From: Pseudomonas sp. DY-1
GTDB lineage: Bacteria; Pseudomonadota; Gammaproteobacteria; Pseudomonadales; Pseudomonadaceae
Reading direction: 5' to 3'
Assembly (NCBI RefSeq): GCF_003626975.1
Contig: NZ_CP032616.1
Location: 4,316,001 to 4,380,000 of the forward strand
DNA length: 64,000 nucleotides
Shown piece by piece: positions 36,377 through 46,139 of the stretch; position 1 is the first letter of the stretch; each line of letters opens with the position of its first letter. The notes beneath the pieces are model-generated. The model worked only from the letters and a program-made list of their open reading frames with translations, made no database searches and was not told the DNA's origin. Both the position numbers and the translations under genes were made by a program.

Positions 36377-37684
36377 TCATTTCTTCTTCGCCGCACTCAC
36401 CCGCCAGACCTTGTTGCCCACGTCGTCTGTCACCAGCAGGGCGCCCTTGCTGTCGAGCTTGACGTCCACCGGGCGACCCTGGGCATTGCCTTTGTCGTCG
36501 AGGAAGCCGGTCAGTACGTCCACTGGCAGGCCATTGGGCTTGCCACCCTTGAACGGCACGAAGATCACCTTGTAGCCACTGTGGGGCTTGCGGTTCCAGG
36601 AGCCGTGCTGGCCGACGAACAGGCCGTTCTGGAAGCCCGGCAGCTTGCTGCCCTTGGCGAAGGTGATGCCGAGTGAGGCGGTGTGCGGGCCCAGGGCGTA
36701 GTCGGGAACCAGGGCCTTGGCCACCAGATCCGGGCGTTGCGGCTGGATGCGCTCGTCCACATGCTGGCCATAGTAGCTGTAGGGCCAGCCGTAGAAGCCG
36801 CCGTCCTTGACCGAGGTGATGTAGTCCGGCACCAGGTCGCTGCCCAGCTCATCGCGCTCGTTCACGGCCGTCCACAACTTGCCGGTTTGTGGTTCCCAGG
36901 CCATGCCGTTGGGGTTGCGCAGGCCAGTGGCGAAGAGGCGTTTGTTGCCGCTGGCACGGTCCAGTTCCCAGATGGCGGCGCGGCCTTCTTCGGCCTCCAT
37001 GCCGTTCTCGCCAACGTTGCTGTTGGAGCCCACCGTTATGTAGAGCTTGCGGCCGTCACGGCTGGCGATGACGTTCTTGGTCCAGTGGTGGTTCAGGCCG
37101 GCGGGAAGGTCAGTGACCTTGGTACCCGTCTCGCTGATCTCGGTGGCGCCCTTTTCATAGGGGAAGCGCATCAGGGAATCGGCGTTGGCGACATAGAGGT
37201 CCTTGCCCACCAGCACCATGCCGAAGGGCGAGTTGAGGCCGCTGAGGAAGGTGCTGCGCAGGTCGGCCACACCGTCGCCGTTGATGTCGCGCAGCAGGGA
37301 TATGCGGTTGGCGCTGGGTACCTGGGAGCCCGCTTTCTTCATGAACCAGCTTGCTGCCCGGCTCTTGAGGCTTGGCGCCTTGTCCGTGCCGGGTGCCGCG
37401 CTCTCGGCCACCAGTACGTCACCATTGGGCAATACGTAGAGCCAGCGCGGATGCTGCAAGCCTTCAGCGAAGGCATTGACCTGGGTGCCCTTGGTGGCCA
37501 CGGGCAGGGTCCCGGCGGGCCAGCCCACGGCGGTCGCAACATTGACGGTGGGGATGAACGTCCTGTTCGGCGCAGGCAGCTGCGGGTTGGGACCGGTGCC
37601 GTCCTCGACCGTCAATGCGGCCATTTCACTGCAGGCGGTGCAGAGGGCCAGAACGGCGATAGGCAGCAGGGGATGGGGCTTCAT
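36377..37684 (-). CDS. PQQ-type sugar dehydrogenase-like (sorbosone dehydrogenase family) secreted protein
   Basis: A 435-residue protein with an N-terminal signal ([20 protein letters not shown]), possibly a lipoprotein with Cys19, although the lipobox CTAC is not ideal. The body is a six-bladed beta-propeller of the soluble glucose/sorbosone dehydrogenase class: [73 protein letters not shown] and [13 protein letters not shown]. Family members bind PQQ and Ca2+ and oxidise sugars in the periplasm; activity here is not shown. The start at 37684 follows GGAG by 8 bases. It is divergent from pstS but probably independent of it. Confidence 0.87.
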   Translation of the reverse strand: MKPHPLLPIAVLALCTACSEMAALTVEDGTGPNPQLPAPNRTFIPTVNVATAVGWPAGTLPVATKGTQVNAFAEGLQHPRWLYVLPNGDVLVAESAAPGTDKAPSLKSRAASWFMKKAGSQVPSANRISLLRDINGDGVADLRSTFLSGLNSPFGMVLVGKDLYVANADSLMRFPYEKGATEISETGTKVTDLPAGLNHHWTKNVIASRDGRKLYITVGSNSNVGENGMEAEEGRAAIWELDRASGNKRLFATGLRNPNGMAWEPQTGKLWTAVNERDELGSDLVPDYITSVKDGGFYGWPYSYYGQHVDERIQPQRPDLVAKALVPDYALGPHTASLGITFAKGSKLPGFQNGLFVGQHGSWNRKPHSGYKVIFVPFKGGKPNGLPVDVLTGFLDDKGNAQGRPVDVKLDSKGALLVTDDVGNKVWRVSAAKKK

Positions 37685-37742
37685 GTGGGGGTCTCCGGAC
37701 GATTCACGGGGCGTGATTTTCCGTTGGACAGCGGATGGTGGC

Positions 37743-37760
37743 CTTTCATCCAATTGTCAC
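37743..37760 (+). promoter_or_regulatory. Pho box before pstS
   Basis: CTTTCATCCAATTGTCAC matches the E. coli consensus CTGTCATAAATCTGTCAC at 13 of 18 positions, keeping both TCA cores 11 bases apart. It lies 83 bases before pstS. PhoB, encoded at 49913-50602, should bind it under phosphate limitation. Confidence 0.75.
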
Positions 37761-37842
37761 AATCAATTCATAGAGTGGTCATACGGCCTCTCGATACTGG
37801 CCCCCGTTGCATTCACCCCCTCGTCCTGCTTAGGAGCAAGGC

Positions 37843-38814
37843 ATGAAACTGAAGCGTTTGATGGCGGCCCTGACCTTCGTCGCCGCCGGCGTCGCTACCG
37901 CCAGCGCGGTCGCCGCTGTCGATCCGGCTATCCCGGCCTACCAGAAAACCACTGGTGTCTCCGGCAACCTCTCCAGCGTTGGTTCCGACACCCTGGCCAA
38001 CCTGATGACCCTGTGGGCCGAGGCGTACAAGCGCGAGTACCCGAACGTGAACATCCAGATCCAGGCCGCCGGTTCCTCCACCGCGCCGCCGGCTCTGACC
38101 GAAGGCACCGCCAACCTGGGCCCGATGAGCCGCAAGATGAAAGACGTCGAGCTGCAGGCTTTCGAGCAGAAGTACGGCTACAAGCCGACGGCTGTTCCGG
38201 TTGCCGTCGACGCCCTGGCGATCTTCGTGCACAAGGACAACCCGATCAAAGGCCTGACCATGCAGCAGGTCGATGCGATCTTCTCCGCCAACCGCCTGTG
38301 CGGTGGCACCACCAACATCAAGACCTGGGGTGACCTGGGCGTGACCGGCGACCTGGCTTCCAAGCCGATCCAGCTGTTCGGCCGTAACTCGGTATCCGGC
38401 ACCTACGGCTACTTCAAGGAAGAAGCCCTGTGCAAAGGCGACTTCAAACCGAACGTGAACGAACAACCGGGTTCCGCTTCGGTGGTTCAGTCCATCAGCC
38501 AATCCGTCAACGGCATCGGTTACTCGGGTATCGGCTACAAGACTTCCAGCGTGAAGACTGTTGCCCTGGCCAAGAAAGAAGGTGGCGAGTTCGTTGAAGA
38601 CAACGAGCAGAACGCCCTGAACGGCAGCTACCCGCTGTCCCGCTTCCTGTACGTCTACGTGAACAAGGCGCCGAACAAGCCGCTGGCTCCGCTGGAAGCC
38701 GAGTTCGTGAAGATGGTTCTGTCCAAGCAAGGTCAGGAAGTCGTGGTCAAGGACGGTTACATCCCTGTCCCGGCCAAGGTTGCCGAGAAAGCACTGAAAG
38801 ATCTGGGTCTGTAA
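37843..38814 (+). CDS. pstS: phosphate ABC transporter substrate-binding protein PstS
   Basis: A 323-residue periplasmic phosphate-binding protein with a signal peptide (cleaved near Ala24-Ala25). Phosphate-contacting segments are [33 protein letters not shown] and [14 protein letters not shown]. It is the type used by P. aeruginosa, and resembles DING-like PstS proteins. It is the first gene of the pst locus. A hairpin follows (38895-38927, AAGCCCGCCCGAGG pairing with CCTCCGGGTGGGCTT), then a second Pho box before pstC. So pstS may be expressed at a higher level on its own transcript. Confidence 0.96.
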   Translation: MKLKRLMAALTFVAAGVATASAVAAVDPAIPAYQKTTGVSGNLSSVGSDTLANLMTLWAEAYKREYPNVNIQIQAAGSSTAPPALTEGTANLGPMSRKMKDVELQAFEQKYGYKPTAVPVAVDALAIFVHKDNPIKGLTMQQVDAIFSANRLCGGTTNIKTWGDLGVTGDLASKPIQLFGRNSVSGTYGYFKEEALCKGDFKPNVNEQPGSASVVQSISQSVNGIGYSGIGYKTSSVKTVALAKKEGGEFVEDNEQNALNGSYPLSRFLYVYVNKAPNKPLAPLEAEFVKMVLSKQGQEVVVKDGYIPVPAKVAEKALKDLGL

Positions 38815-38941
38815 TCCAGACCGGATAAGGGAGCGGCCGCCTCATGCGTGCCGCTCCGCAAGGACGCAAGGGCGACGGGAGACCCCCGTCGCAGAAGCCC
38901 GCCCGAGGATTCCTCCGGGTGGGCTTCGCCACGTCAACTCG

Positions 38942-38959
38942 CTGTAATCTTTCTGTCAC
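38942..38959 (+). promoter_or_regulatory. Pho box before pstC
   Basis: CTGTAATCTTTCTGTCAC matches the Pho-box consensus at 14 of 18 positions. A TAGTCT -10-like hexamer at 38970-38975 follows at about 10 bases, the geometry in which PhoB replaces a -35 box. It implies a second PhoB-dependent promoter for pstCAB-phoU. Confidence 0.75.
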
Positions 38960-39028
38960 ACGAAGCCCGTAGTCTGTGCCCCCATCGTAAAAGCCTGCGC
39001 GCGCTGACTGTGGCAAGAGCCCGAATCC

Positions 39029-41317
39029 ATGACTGACCTGGCCAACTCCCTGAATACTCCGAAGAACCCGCCCGCCCGCATCGACTTCAATACGCCTGCG
39101 CTGGTGCGCAAGCGCAAGATGCGTGCGCTGAAGGATCGCCTGACCCACTGGTACGTGCTGGTCGGTGGCCTTGCCGTACTGGGCGCCATTACCCTGATCT
39201 TCTTCTACCTGGCCTATGTGGTGCTGCCGCTGTTCAAGGGCGCGGAACTGACCGCGCGCAAGGAACAGAGCCCCGCCTGGTTGCAGCAGGATGCTGGCAA
39301 GCCCCTGTTGCTGGCCCTGGAAGAGCAGAACATGGTCGGCATGCGCGTTGCCGACAAGGGCGAGGTGCAGTTCTTCTCGGTCAAGGACGGCAGCGCGCTC
39401 AAGCGCCAGCAATTGCCGCTGCCGACGGGAGCCAGCGTGGTATCCATCGGCCAGGACCAGCCCGGTAGCCCGCTGGTGGTGCTGGGTCTGTCCAACGGCC
39501 AGGCCCTGATCTTCAAGCACAGCTACAAGATCACCTACCCGGACAACCAGAAGACCATCGAGCCCCTTGTCAGCTTCCCCTACGGCGAAGCACCCATGGT
39601 GCTGGATGCCCAGGGCCGCGCGATCGAACACGTCGCCCTCAGCATCAATGACGAGACGCTGATCCTGGCCGGCTCCACCGGCAACCAGTTGCACGTGCAG
39701 CAGGTAGTCAGCGAAGAGAACATGCTGACCGGTGAGACCACCCAGGAGCAGAGCAGTGTCGAGCTGCCGCAGATGGTCGAACCGATCAAGGCGATCTACA
39801 TCGATCCGCGCCACCAGTGGCTCTATGTGCTCAACGGGCGTGCCCAGGCCGACGTCTTCAGCCTGCGCGAGCATGCCCTGAACGGCCGCTACAAGCTGCT
39901 GGAAGACGGCGAGCGCGAGGTCACCGCCAGCAACATGCTGTTGGGCGGCATCTCTTTGATGGTGGGTGATTCCAAGGGCGGCATCGCCCAGTGGTTCATG
40001 GCCCGCGATCCGGACGGTTCCTCGCGCCTGAAGCACATCCGTGACTTCCAGCTGGGGACCAGCCCGGTGGTGCAGATCACCGCTGAAGAGCGCCGCAAGG
40101 GCTTCGTCGCGCTGGATGCCACCGGCCACCTCGGTGTGTTCCACAGCACCGCCCACCGCACCCTGCTGGTGGAACCGGTTGCCGATAGCACCGGCATGCT
40201 GGCCCTGTCGCCACGCGCCAACCGCATCGTGGTCGAAGAAGGTGGCAAGCTGCTGCCGTTCCGCCTCAGCAACCCGCACCCGGAAGTCTCCTGGAGCGCG
40301 CTGTGGGGCAAGGTCTGGTACGAGAGCTATGACGAGCCGAAGTACGTCTGGCAGTCGACCGCGGCCAACACCGATTTCGAACCCAAGCTGAGCCTCGCAC
40401 CGCTGACCTGGGGCACCCTCAAGGCGGCCTTCTACGCCATGCTGCTGGCCGCTCCGCTGGCCATCGCCGCTGCGATCTACACCGCCTACTTCATGGCCCC
40501 GGCAATGCGCCGCAAGGTCAAGCCGGTGATCGAGCTGATGGAAGCGCTGCCCACCGTGATCCTGGGCTTCTTCGCCGGCCTGTTCCTGGCACCCTACGTG
40601 GAAGGCCACCTGCCCGGCATCTTCAGCCTGCTGCTGCTGACACCCTTTGGCATCCTGCTGGCCGGCTTCATCTGGAGCCGCCTGCCGGAGTCCATCCGCC
40701 TGCGAGTGCCGGACGGCTGGGAAGCGGCCATCCTGATCCCGGTGGTCGGCCTCACCGCCTGGTTTGCCCTGGGCATGAGCCCGCTGCTGGAAAACTGGTT
40801 CTTCGGTGGCGACATGCGCCTGTGGATCAGCAATGACCTGGGCATTACCTACGACCAGCGCAACGCCCTGATCGTCGGCCTGGCCATGGGCTTCGCGGTG
40901 ATCCCGAACATCTTCTCCATCGCCGAAGACGCCGTGTTCAGCGTACCCAGGAGCCTGACCTACGGCTCCCTGGCCCTGGGCGCTACGCCGTGGCAGACCA
41001 TGACCCGCGTTGTACTGCTGACCGCCAGCCCCGGCATCTTCTCCGCCCTGATGATCGGCCTTGGCCGCGCCGTGGGCGAGACCATGATCGTGCTGATGGC
41101 CACCGGTAATACCCCGGTAATGGAAGTGAACATCTTCGAAGGCATGCGCACCCTGGCCGCCAACGTGGCTGTGGAAATGCCGGAGTCGGAAGTGGGCGGC
41201 AGCCACTACCGGGTGCTGTTCCTCTCGGCGCTGGTGCTGCTGACGTTCACCTTCGTCATGAACACCCTGGCTGAGCTGATCCGCCAGCGACTGCGCAAGA
41301 AGTACGCGTCTCTTTAA
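39029..41317 (+). CDS. pstC: phosphate ABC transporter permease PstC
   Basis: A 762-residue permease, much longer than E. coli PstC (about 320). One membrane helix lies at about 45-66, then a large, probably periplasmic domain (about 70-455) with propeller-like wording. The standard six-helix permease domain is at the C-terminus (about 465-755), with EALPTVILGFFAGLFLAPY and the EAA-type loop GSLALGATPWQTMTRVVL ... GRAVGETMIVLMATGNTP. The long insertion is typical of pseudomonad PstC as I remember it. ATG at 39029 has no strong ribosome-binding site. Confidence 0.93.
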   Translation: MTDLANSLNTPKNPPARIDFNTPALVRKRKMRALKDRLTHWYVLVGGLAVLGAITLIFFYLAYVVLPLFKGAELTARKEQSPAWLQQDAGKPLLLALEEQNMVGMRVADKGEVQFFSVKDGSALKRQQLPLPTGASVVSIGQDQPGSPLVVLGLSNGQALIFKHSYKITYPDNQKTIEPLVSFPYGEAPMVLDAQGRAIEHVALSINDETLILAGSTGNQLHVQQVVSEENMLTGETTQEQSSVELPQMVEPIKAIYIDPRHQWLYVLNGRAQADVFSLREHALNGRYKLLEDGEREVTASNMLLGGISLMVGDSKGGIAQWFMARDPDGSSRLKHIRDFQLGTSPVVQITAEERRKGFVALDATGHLGVFHSTAHRTLLVEPVADSTGMLALSPRANRIVVEEGGKLLPFRLSNPHPEVSWSALWGKVWYESYDEPKYVWQSTAANTDFEPKLSLAPLTWGTLKAAFYAMLLAAPLAIAAAIYTAYFMAPAMRRKVKPVIELMEALPTVILGFFAGLFLAPYVEGHLPGIFSLLLLTPFGILLAGFIWSRLPESIRLRVPDGWEAAILIPVVGLTAWFALGMSPLLENWFFGGDMRLWISNDLGITYDQRNALIVGLAMGFAVIPNIFSIAEDAVFSVPRSLTYGSLALGATPWQTMTRVVLLTASPGIFSALMIGLGRAVGETMIVLMATGNTPVMEVNIFEGMRTLAANVAVEMPESEVGGSHYRVLFLSALVLLTFTFVMNTLAELIRQRLRKKYASL

Positions 41318-41347
41318 AAGCGCGCCTCGTAGAGGCGCATCTGCTGA

Positions 41348-41369
41348 CCCTCTCCCTTCAGGGAGAGGG
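41348..41369. repeat. CCCTCTCCC hairpin repeat, copy 1 (pstC-pstA gap)
   Basis: CCCTCTCCC - TTCA - GGGAGAGGG, a perfect 9-base hairpin between pstC and pstA. The same hairpin arms recur at 44022-44115 and 47047-47068, all in the phosphate region. Confidence 0.85.
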
Positions 41370-41436
41370 GGTAAATGACACGAAGCCTCCGGCCCCTGGC
41401 GGGAGGAACTGAAAGACTCACGCGGTGGAGAAATCC

Positions 41437-43107
41437 GTGAAAAAGGTTTCCCTGAAAGACTGGTTCAAAAGTGGCGCACCGGGCGTCTGGATAAGTGGTG
41501 GCGCGGTTTCCATCGCGGTCATCATGACCATCGGCCTGCTTTCGGTGATCGCCGTGCGTGGCCTCGCCCACTTCTGGCCGGCCGATCTGGTGGAGGCGCA
41601 GTACTCCGTGCCCGGCCAGGCAGCCAAGCCGGTGATCGGCGAAGCGGTACAGATCGAGGAAGTATCCCGTGTGCGCCTGCAAGGCGCCGGCCTGCCCGTG
41701 CCGGAAACCGGCCCGGAGTTCATGACCCGCGAGCTGCTCAAGGTGGGCAACCGTGACGTCTATGGCAGCGACTTCACCTGGGTCGTAGGTGACTGGCTGC
41801 TGGACCAGAAGTATCCGGCCGAGCTGGTGGCGCTGGAGCGCCGCGAGTGGGGCAATTTCTACGGCCGCCTCGTATCGGTGAAGGAAAACGGACAGGTAGT
41901 GGCCGAAGGCGAGGCCGCCATGGCCGAGCTGTTGAAGCGCCTGGAGCGCGTGAATGCCCTCTACGACAAGCTCTACCAGCTGGAGAAGAAGGACATCGGC
42001 GCCATCAACCATGGCCTGGAGCGCCTGCGCCTGCAGACCCGCAAGCTGGAACTGAATGACGCCCTGACCCCTGAGGCCCAGGCCGACATCGCCAGCGAGC
42101 GCGCCGAGCTGGAGACGCGTTACAAGGGCCTGGAAGAGCAGCTGATGGGCCTGCACCAGGAATTCAACCGCGACAGCGTCGTGGTCCGTGAGTCCGGCGG
42201 CCAGGAACAGGAAATCAGCCTCGGCAAGGTGGTTCACGCCTACCAGCCCAACGCCATGGGCGTGGGTGCCAAGCTCGGCTTCTACTTCGCCAAGCTGTGG
42301 GAATTCCTTGCCGACGACCCGCGTGAAGCCAACACCGAAGGCGGTATCTTCCCGGCCATCTTCGGCACCGTGATGATGACCCTGATCATGGCCGTGATCG
42401 TTACGCCCTTTGGTGTGATCGCCGCCATCTACCTGCGCGAGTACGCCAAGCAGGGCCCGCTGACCCGCGTGATCCGCATTGCGGTGAACAACCTGGCGGG
42501 CGTTCCGGCCATCGTCTACGGCGTGTTCGGCCTGGGCTTCTTCGTCTATGTGCTGGGTGGCTCCCTCGACCGCCTGTTCTTCCCTGAATCCGCTCCGGCG
42601 CCGACCTTCGGTACGCCGGGGCTGCTCTGGGCGTCCCTGACGCTGGCGATCCTTGCCGTGCCGGTGGTGATCGTCGCCACCGAAGAAGGCCTGGCGCGTA
42701 TCCCGCGTGCCGTGCGTGAGGGGTCCCTGGCCCTTGGGGCGACCAAGGCCGAAACCCTGTGGAAGGTGGTCCTGCCCATGGCCAGCCCTGCCATGATGAC
42801 CGGCCTGATCCTCGCCGTGGCCCGTGCCGCCGGTGAAGTGGCGCCGCTGATGCTGGTGGGCGTGGTGAAACTGGCGCCCAGCCTGCCGGTGGACGGTAAC
42901 TACCCGTACCTGCACCTGGACCAGAAGATCATGCACCTGGGCTTCCACATCTATGACGTCGGCTTCCAGAGCCCGAACGTCGAGGCCGCGCGGCCGCTGG
43001 TGTATGCCACCGCGCTGCTGCTGGTGCTGGTGATCGCCCTGCTGAACTTCTCGGCCGTCGCCATCCGTAACCACCTGCGCGAGAAATACAAGGCGCTGGA
43101 CAGCTGA
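41437..43107 (+). CDS. pstA: phosphate ABC transporter permease PstA
   Basis: A 556-residue permease with an enlarged first periplasmic region. The first helix is at about 20-42, a coiled-coil-rich segment lies between about 140 and 255 (ELLKRLERVNALYDKLYQLEK ...), and the six-helix permease core at about 295-550 ends with the EAA loop GSLALGATKAETLWKVVLP and ARAAGEVAPLMLVG. I chose GTG at 41437 (MKKVSLKDWF), 6-7 bases after GGAG; GTG at 41425 is an alternative. Partner of PstC in the same operon. Confidence 0.93.
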   Translation: MKKVSLKDWFKSGAPGVWISGGAVSIAVIMTIGLLSVIAVRGLAHFWPADLVEAQYSVPGQAAKPVIGEAVQIEEVSRVRLQGAGLPVPETGPEFMTRELLKVGNRDVYGSDFTWVVGDWLLDQKYPAELVALERREWGNFYGRLVSVKENGQVVAEGEAAMAELLKRLERVNALYDKLYQLEKKDIGAINHGLERLRLQTRKLELNDALTPEAQADIASERAELETRYKGLEEQLMGLHQEFNRDSVVVRESGGQEQEISLGKVVHAYQPNAMGVGAKLGFYFAKLWEFLADDPREANTEGGIFPAIFGTVMMTLIMAVIVTPFGVIAAIYLREYAKQGPLTRVIRIAVNNLAGVPAIVYGVFGLGFFVYVLGGSLDRLFFPESAPAPTFGTPGLLWASLTLAILAVPVVIVATEEGLARIPRAVREGSLALGATKAETLWKVVLPMASPAMMTGLILAVARAAGEVAPLMLVGVVKLAPSLPVDGNYPYLHLDQKIMHLGFHIYDVGFQSPNVEAARPLVYATALLLVLVIALLNFSAVAIRNHLREKYKALDS

Positions 43108-43176
43108 TCGTCCGCCGCGAACCGCATTGCCTGAGGCTTACAGCTTGTAGCTCGAAGCTACGAACGGAGTGAACAC

Positions 43177-44010
43177 ATGCAACACGAAACCCACAGCCAC
43201 GGCGTCAACATTTCCGCCCTTGGCCGCGACAAGCAGAACCTGCGCCTGGACAAGGAAACCGTTGCCCTCGAAGTGCCCGGCCTCTCCCTGTTCTATGGCG
43301 AGAAGCAGGCGCTGCACGACGTCAGCATGAATATCCCGAAGCAGCGCGTGACCGCCTTCATCGGACCAAGCGGCTGCGGCAAGTCGACCCTGCTGCGTTG
43401 CTTCAACCGCATGAACGACCTGGTGGATGGCTGCCGCGTCGAGGGTGAGATCCGTCTTGACGGCACCAACATCTACCGCAAGGGCGAGGATGTTGCCGAA
43501 CTGCGCCGCCGCGTGGGCATGGTGTTCCAGAAGCCGAACCCCTTCCCCAAGAGCATCTACGAGAACGTGGTTTACGGCCTGCGCATCCAGGGCATCAACA
43601 AGAAGCGCGTGCTGGACGAAGCCGTGGAGTGGGCGCTGAAGGGCGCGGCCCTGTGGGACGAGGTGAAGGACCGCCTGCACGAATCCGCGCTCGGTCTGTC
43701 CGGTGGCCAGCAGCAGCGTCTGGTGATCGCCCGCACCATCGCCGTGGAGCCCGAGGTACTGTTGCTCGACGAACCCTGCTCGGCGCTGGACCCGATCTCC
43801 ACCCTGAAGGTGGAAGAGCTGATCTACGAGCTCAAGAACAAGTACACCATTGTCATCGTGACCCACAACATGCAGCAGGCGGCGCGGGTTTCCGACTACA
43901 CCGCGTTCATGTACATGGGCAAGCTGATCGAGTTCGGCGATACCGACACCCTGTTCACCAACCCGGACAAGAAGCAGACCGAAGACTACATCACCGGCCG
44001 TTACGGTTAA
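43177..44010 (+). CDS. pstB: phosphate ABC transporter ATP-binding protein PstB
   Basis: A 277-residue ATPase. Walker [25 protein letters not shown], Walker [13 protein letters not shown] and the H-loop VTHN are complete. The N-terminal 30 residues ([13 protein letters not shown]) are an extension before the ABC domain. The start follows ACGGAG. A GTAGCT/AGCTAC mini-hairpin (43147-43161) precedes the gene, 69 bases after pstA. It powers PstCA and, with PhoU, contributes to the inhibition of PhoR at high phosphate. Confidence 0.96.
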   Translation: MQHETHSHGVNISALGRDKQNLRLDKETVALEVPGLSLFYGEKQALHDVSMNIPKQRVTAFIGPSGCGKSTLLRCFNRMNDLVDGCRVEGEIRLDGTNIYRKGEDVAELRRRVGMVFQKPNPFPKSIYENVVYGLRIQGINKKRVLDEAVEWALKGAALWDEVKDRLHESALGLSGGQQQRLVIARTIAVEPEVLLLDEPCSALDPISTLKVEELIYELKNKYTIVIVTHNMQQAARVSDYTAFMYMGKLIEFGDTDTLFTNPDKKQTEDYITGRYG

Positions 44011-44021
44011 CCCCGGATCGT

Positions 44022-44115
44022 CCCCTCTCCCGCTGGGAGAGGGTTAGGGTGAGGGCGGCCTCGAGCCATGTCGGACTTCCCTCACCCCCGGCCCCTCTCC
44101 CAGGGGAGAGGGGGG
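44022..44115. repeat. CCCTCTCCC hairpin repeat, copy 2 (pstB-phoU gap)
   Basis: CCCCTCTCCC - GCT - GGGAGAGGGTTAGGGTGAGGG on the left is answered by CCCTCACCCCCGGCCCCTCT and GGGGAGAGGGGG on the right. So two small hairpins are nested in one long inverted repeat of about 94 bases. It fills most of the gap between pstB and phoU. Confidence 0.85.
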
Positions 44116-44141
44116 ACAGACGCCTTCCCTAGGACATCAAA

Positions 44142-44894
44142 ATGATCGACAAAGACAGCCTTACCCATCACATCTCCCAGCAGTTCAACGCCGAACTGGA
44201 GGAAGTGCGCAGCCACCTCCTGGCGATGGGCGGCCTGGTCGAGAAGCAAGTCAACGACGCGGTTACCGCACTGATCGACGCCGATTCCGGCCTTGCCCAG
44301 CAAGTCCGCGAGATCGATGACCAGATCAACCAGATGGAACGCAACATCGACGAAGAGTGCGTGCGCATCCTCGCCCGTCGCCAGCCGGCGGCCTCCGACC
44401 TGCGCCTGATCATCAGCATCTCCAAGTCGGTGATCGACCTCGAGCGTATCGGCGACGAAGCCTCGAAGATCGCCCGTCGCGCTATTCAGCTCTGTGAAGA
44501 AGGTGTGGCTCCGCGCGGCTACGTCGAGGTGCGCCACATCGGCGACCAGGTGCGCAAGATGGTCCAGGAAGCCCTGGACGCCTTCGCTCGCTTCGACGCC
44601 GACCTGGCCCTGTCGGTGGCCCAGTACGACAAGAACATCGACCGCGAATACAAGACCGCCCTGCGTGAGCTGGTCACCTACATGATGGAAGACCCGCGCG
44701 CCATCAGCCGCGTGCTCAACGTCATCTGGGTCCTGCGTTCCCTGGAGCGTATCGGCGACCACGCACGCAACATTTCCGAATTGGTGATCTACCTGGTGCG
44801 CGGCACCGACGTTCGTCACCTGGGCCTGGCGCGCATGGCCGAGGAAGTGAAGGGCAATGGCGCTGGTGTTGGCGAGGGTTCTCCCAAGAGCTGA
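44142..44894 (+). CDS. phoU: phosphate signalling protein PhoU
   Basis: A 250-residue, all-helical protein of two PhoU repeats (about 20-110 and 122-215). Metal-binding motif wording RRQPAASDLRLIISISKSVIDLERIGDEA and NVIWVLRSLERIGDHARNISE carries the E/DxxxD residues. It links the Pst transporter to PhoR, keeping PhoR in its inhibitory state when phosphate is plentiful. It is the last gene of the pst run and is followed by a strong hairpin (44914-44938). Confidence 0.96.
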   Translation: MIDKDSLTHHISQQFNAELEEVRSHLLAMGGLVEKQVNDAVTALIDADSGLAQQVREIDDQINQMERNIDEECVRILARRQPAASDLRLIISISKSVIDLERIGDEASKIARRAIQLCEEGVAPRGYVEVRHIGDQVRKMVQEALDAFARFDADLALSVAQYDKNIDREYKTALRELVTYMMEDPRAISRVLNVIWVLRSLERIGDHARNISELVIYLVRGTDVRHLGLARMAEEVKGNGAGVGEGSPKS

Positions 44895-44913
44895 TCCTGC
44901 CGCCTGTACCAGG

Positions 44914-44938
44914 AACGCCCGGCTTCGTGCCGGGCGTT
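44914..44938 (+). terminator. probable terminator of the pst-phoU operon
   Basis: AACGCCCGGC - TTCGT - GCCGGGCGTT is a perfect 10-base stem, 19 bases after the phoU stop. The T-run is short (TTCTGCTTCT), so termination may be partial. Confidence 0.65.
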
Positions 44939-44951
44939 CTGCTTCTGGGGT

Positions 44952-45002
44952 GTAGGGTGCGCTGTGCGCACCAAAGTTTCCGCTGCGCATAGCGCACCCT
45001 AC
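44952..45002. repeat. dispersed intergenic repeat, GTAGGGTGCGC family, copy 2
   Basis: GTAGGGTGCGCTGTGCGCAC at the left (identical to 5086) and CTGCGCATAGCGCACCCTAC at the right form an imperfect 20-base inverted repeat between phoU and the response regulator gene. Confidence 0.8.
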
Positions 45003-45123
45003 TCAGAGCCGCGGCCCGCCCGCACCAGGGTGGATGTGACCAGTTGGTCGTGCTGCAAAAACAGGCTTGGCAATTGGCTATCAGCCAAGGCTATTCTTAG
45101 CTCCGTTTTCCAAGGAGTAGTCG

Positions 45124-46035
45124 ATGGGCAAGGTCAATGTGCTGGTGGTGGACGATGCTTCCTTTATTCGCGATCTGGTGAAGAAGGGACTGCGCGACAA
45201 CTTTCCTGGCATCCAGATCGAGGAAGCGATCAATGGGCGCAAGGCCCAGCAGATGCTCGCCCGCACCACGATCGACCTGATCCTCTGCGACTGGGAAATG
45301 CCCGAGATGTCGGGCCTTGAGTTGCTTACCTGGTGCCGTGAGCAGGACCATATGAAGACCACGCCCTTCATCATGGTTACCAGCCGTGGCGACAAGGAAA
45401 ACGTCATCCAGGCCATCCAGGCCGGCGTTACCGATTACATCGGCAAACCTTTCTCCAACGATCAGTTGGTCACCAAGGTGAAGAAGGCCCTGAGCCGCAG
45501 CGGCAAGCTCGAGGCGCTGATGTCCAGCGCGCCGGTCAAGCTGCCCAATGCAGGTGGATTCGCCAACGACTCCCTGGCCGCCCTCACCGGTGGCAAGGCC
45601 GAGGTGGTCCGCCCGGCTGCTGCGCCGACAGCGGCAGCACCCGTGGCCAAGCCTGCCGCACCGGCTCCATCGGCCAAGACCGCGGCCCAGGCGCCTGGCG
45701 GACGCGGACAGGCCCAGCTGCGCCTGCCAGGTGGCATGCAGGCATGTGTGATCAAGGCCTTGAGCCTGAAGGACGCGCAGCTCGTCGTTCGTGCCGGCGA
45801 CCCGCTGCCGCAGGTGCTGGAGAGCGCTGTGCTCGACCTGGAGCAGGGTGAAGGTGGCGAAGTGGCGCGGCTCAACGGCTACCTGCATTCGGTCGCGGCG
45901 CTGGAACCCAAGCCCGACAGCGAATGGCTGCTGCTGACCTTCCGCTTCGTCGATCGTGATCCGCAGAAGCTCGATTACCTGTCCCGACTGATCGCTCGCG
46001 GCACTGCCCAGAAGCATTTCGTCCCCGGCGCCTGA
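45124..46035 (+). CDS. response regulator with CheY-like receiver and unassigned C-terminal domain
   Basis: A 303-residue protein. The receiver domain (1-125) has the acidic pair Asp10-Asp11, phosphoacceptor Asp56 (LILCDWEMP), conserved Thr/Ser (MVTSRGD) and Lys in IGKPF, so it should be phosphorylatable. An Ala/Pro-rich linker (about 155-195) leads to a C-terminal domain (about 200-303) that I cannot assign with confidence; no DNA-binding HTH is evident, and a PilZ-like or other beta-rich fold is possible. It has a good AAGGAG site. An orthologue sits next to phoU in P. aeruginosa as I remember it; no cognate kinase is adjacent. Confidence 0.86.
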   Translation: MGKVNVLVVDDASFIRDLVKKGLRDNFPGIQIEEAINGRKAQQMLARTTIDLILCDWEMPEMSGLELLTWCREQDHMKTTPFIMVTSRGDKENVIQAIQAGVTDYIGKPFSNDQLVTKVKKALSRSGKLEALMSSAPVKLPNAGGFANDSLAALTGGKAEVVRPAAAPTAAAPVAKPAAPAPSAKTAAQAPGGRGQAQLRLPGGMQACVIKALSLKDAQLVVRAGDPLPQVLESAVLDLEQGEGGEVARLNGYLHSVAALEPKPDSEWLLLTFRFVDRDPQKLDYLSRLIARGTAQKHFVPGA

Positions 46036-46139
46036 CCGTCCAGCCAACCCCGTCACAGCCCGACGGGCAACGTCTCGCCCGGCGAGATTCGCGCTGCTAG
46101 TCTTCGGCAACACGGAGCACAAAAGAACAACGGGCCGAC

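Noticed and set aside
38747..41206. An 819-codon open frame on the minus strand over pstC
   Set aside because: It is antisense to pstC, His/Gln/Gly-rich and low in complexity in the way expected for a GC-rich antisense frame, with no domain I recognise and no ribosome-binding site.
41314..43074. A 586-codon open frame antisense to pstA
   Set aside because: Mirror of a well-supported PstA gene; repetitive His/Gln wording and no family resemblance.
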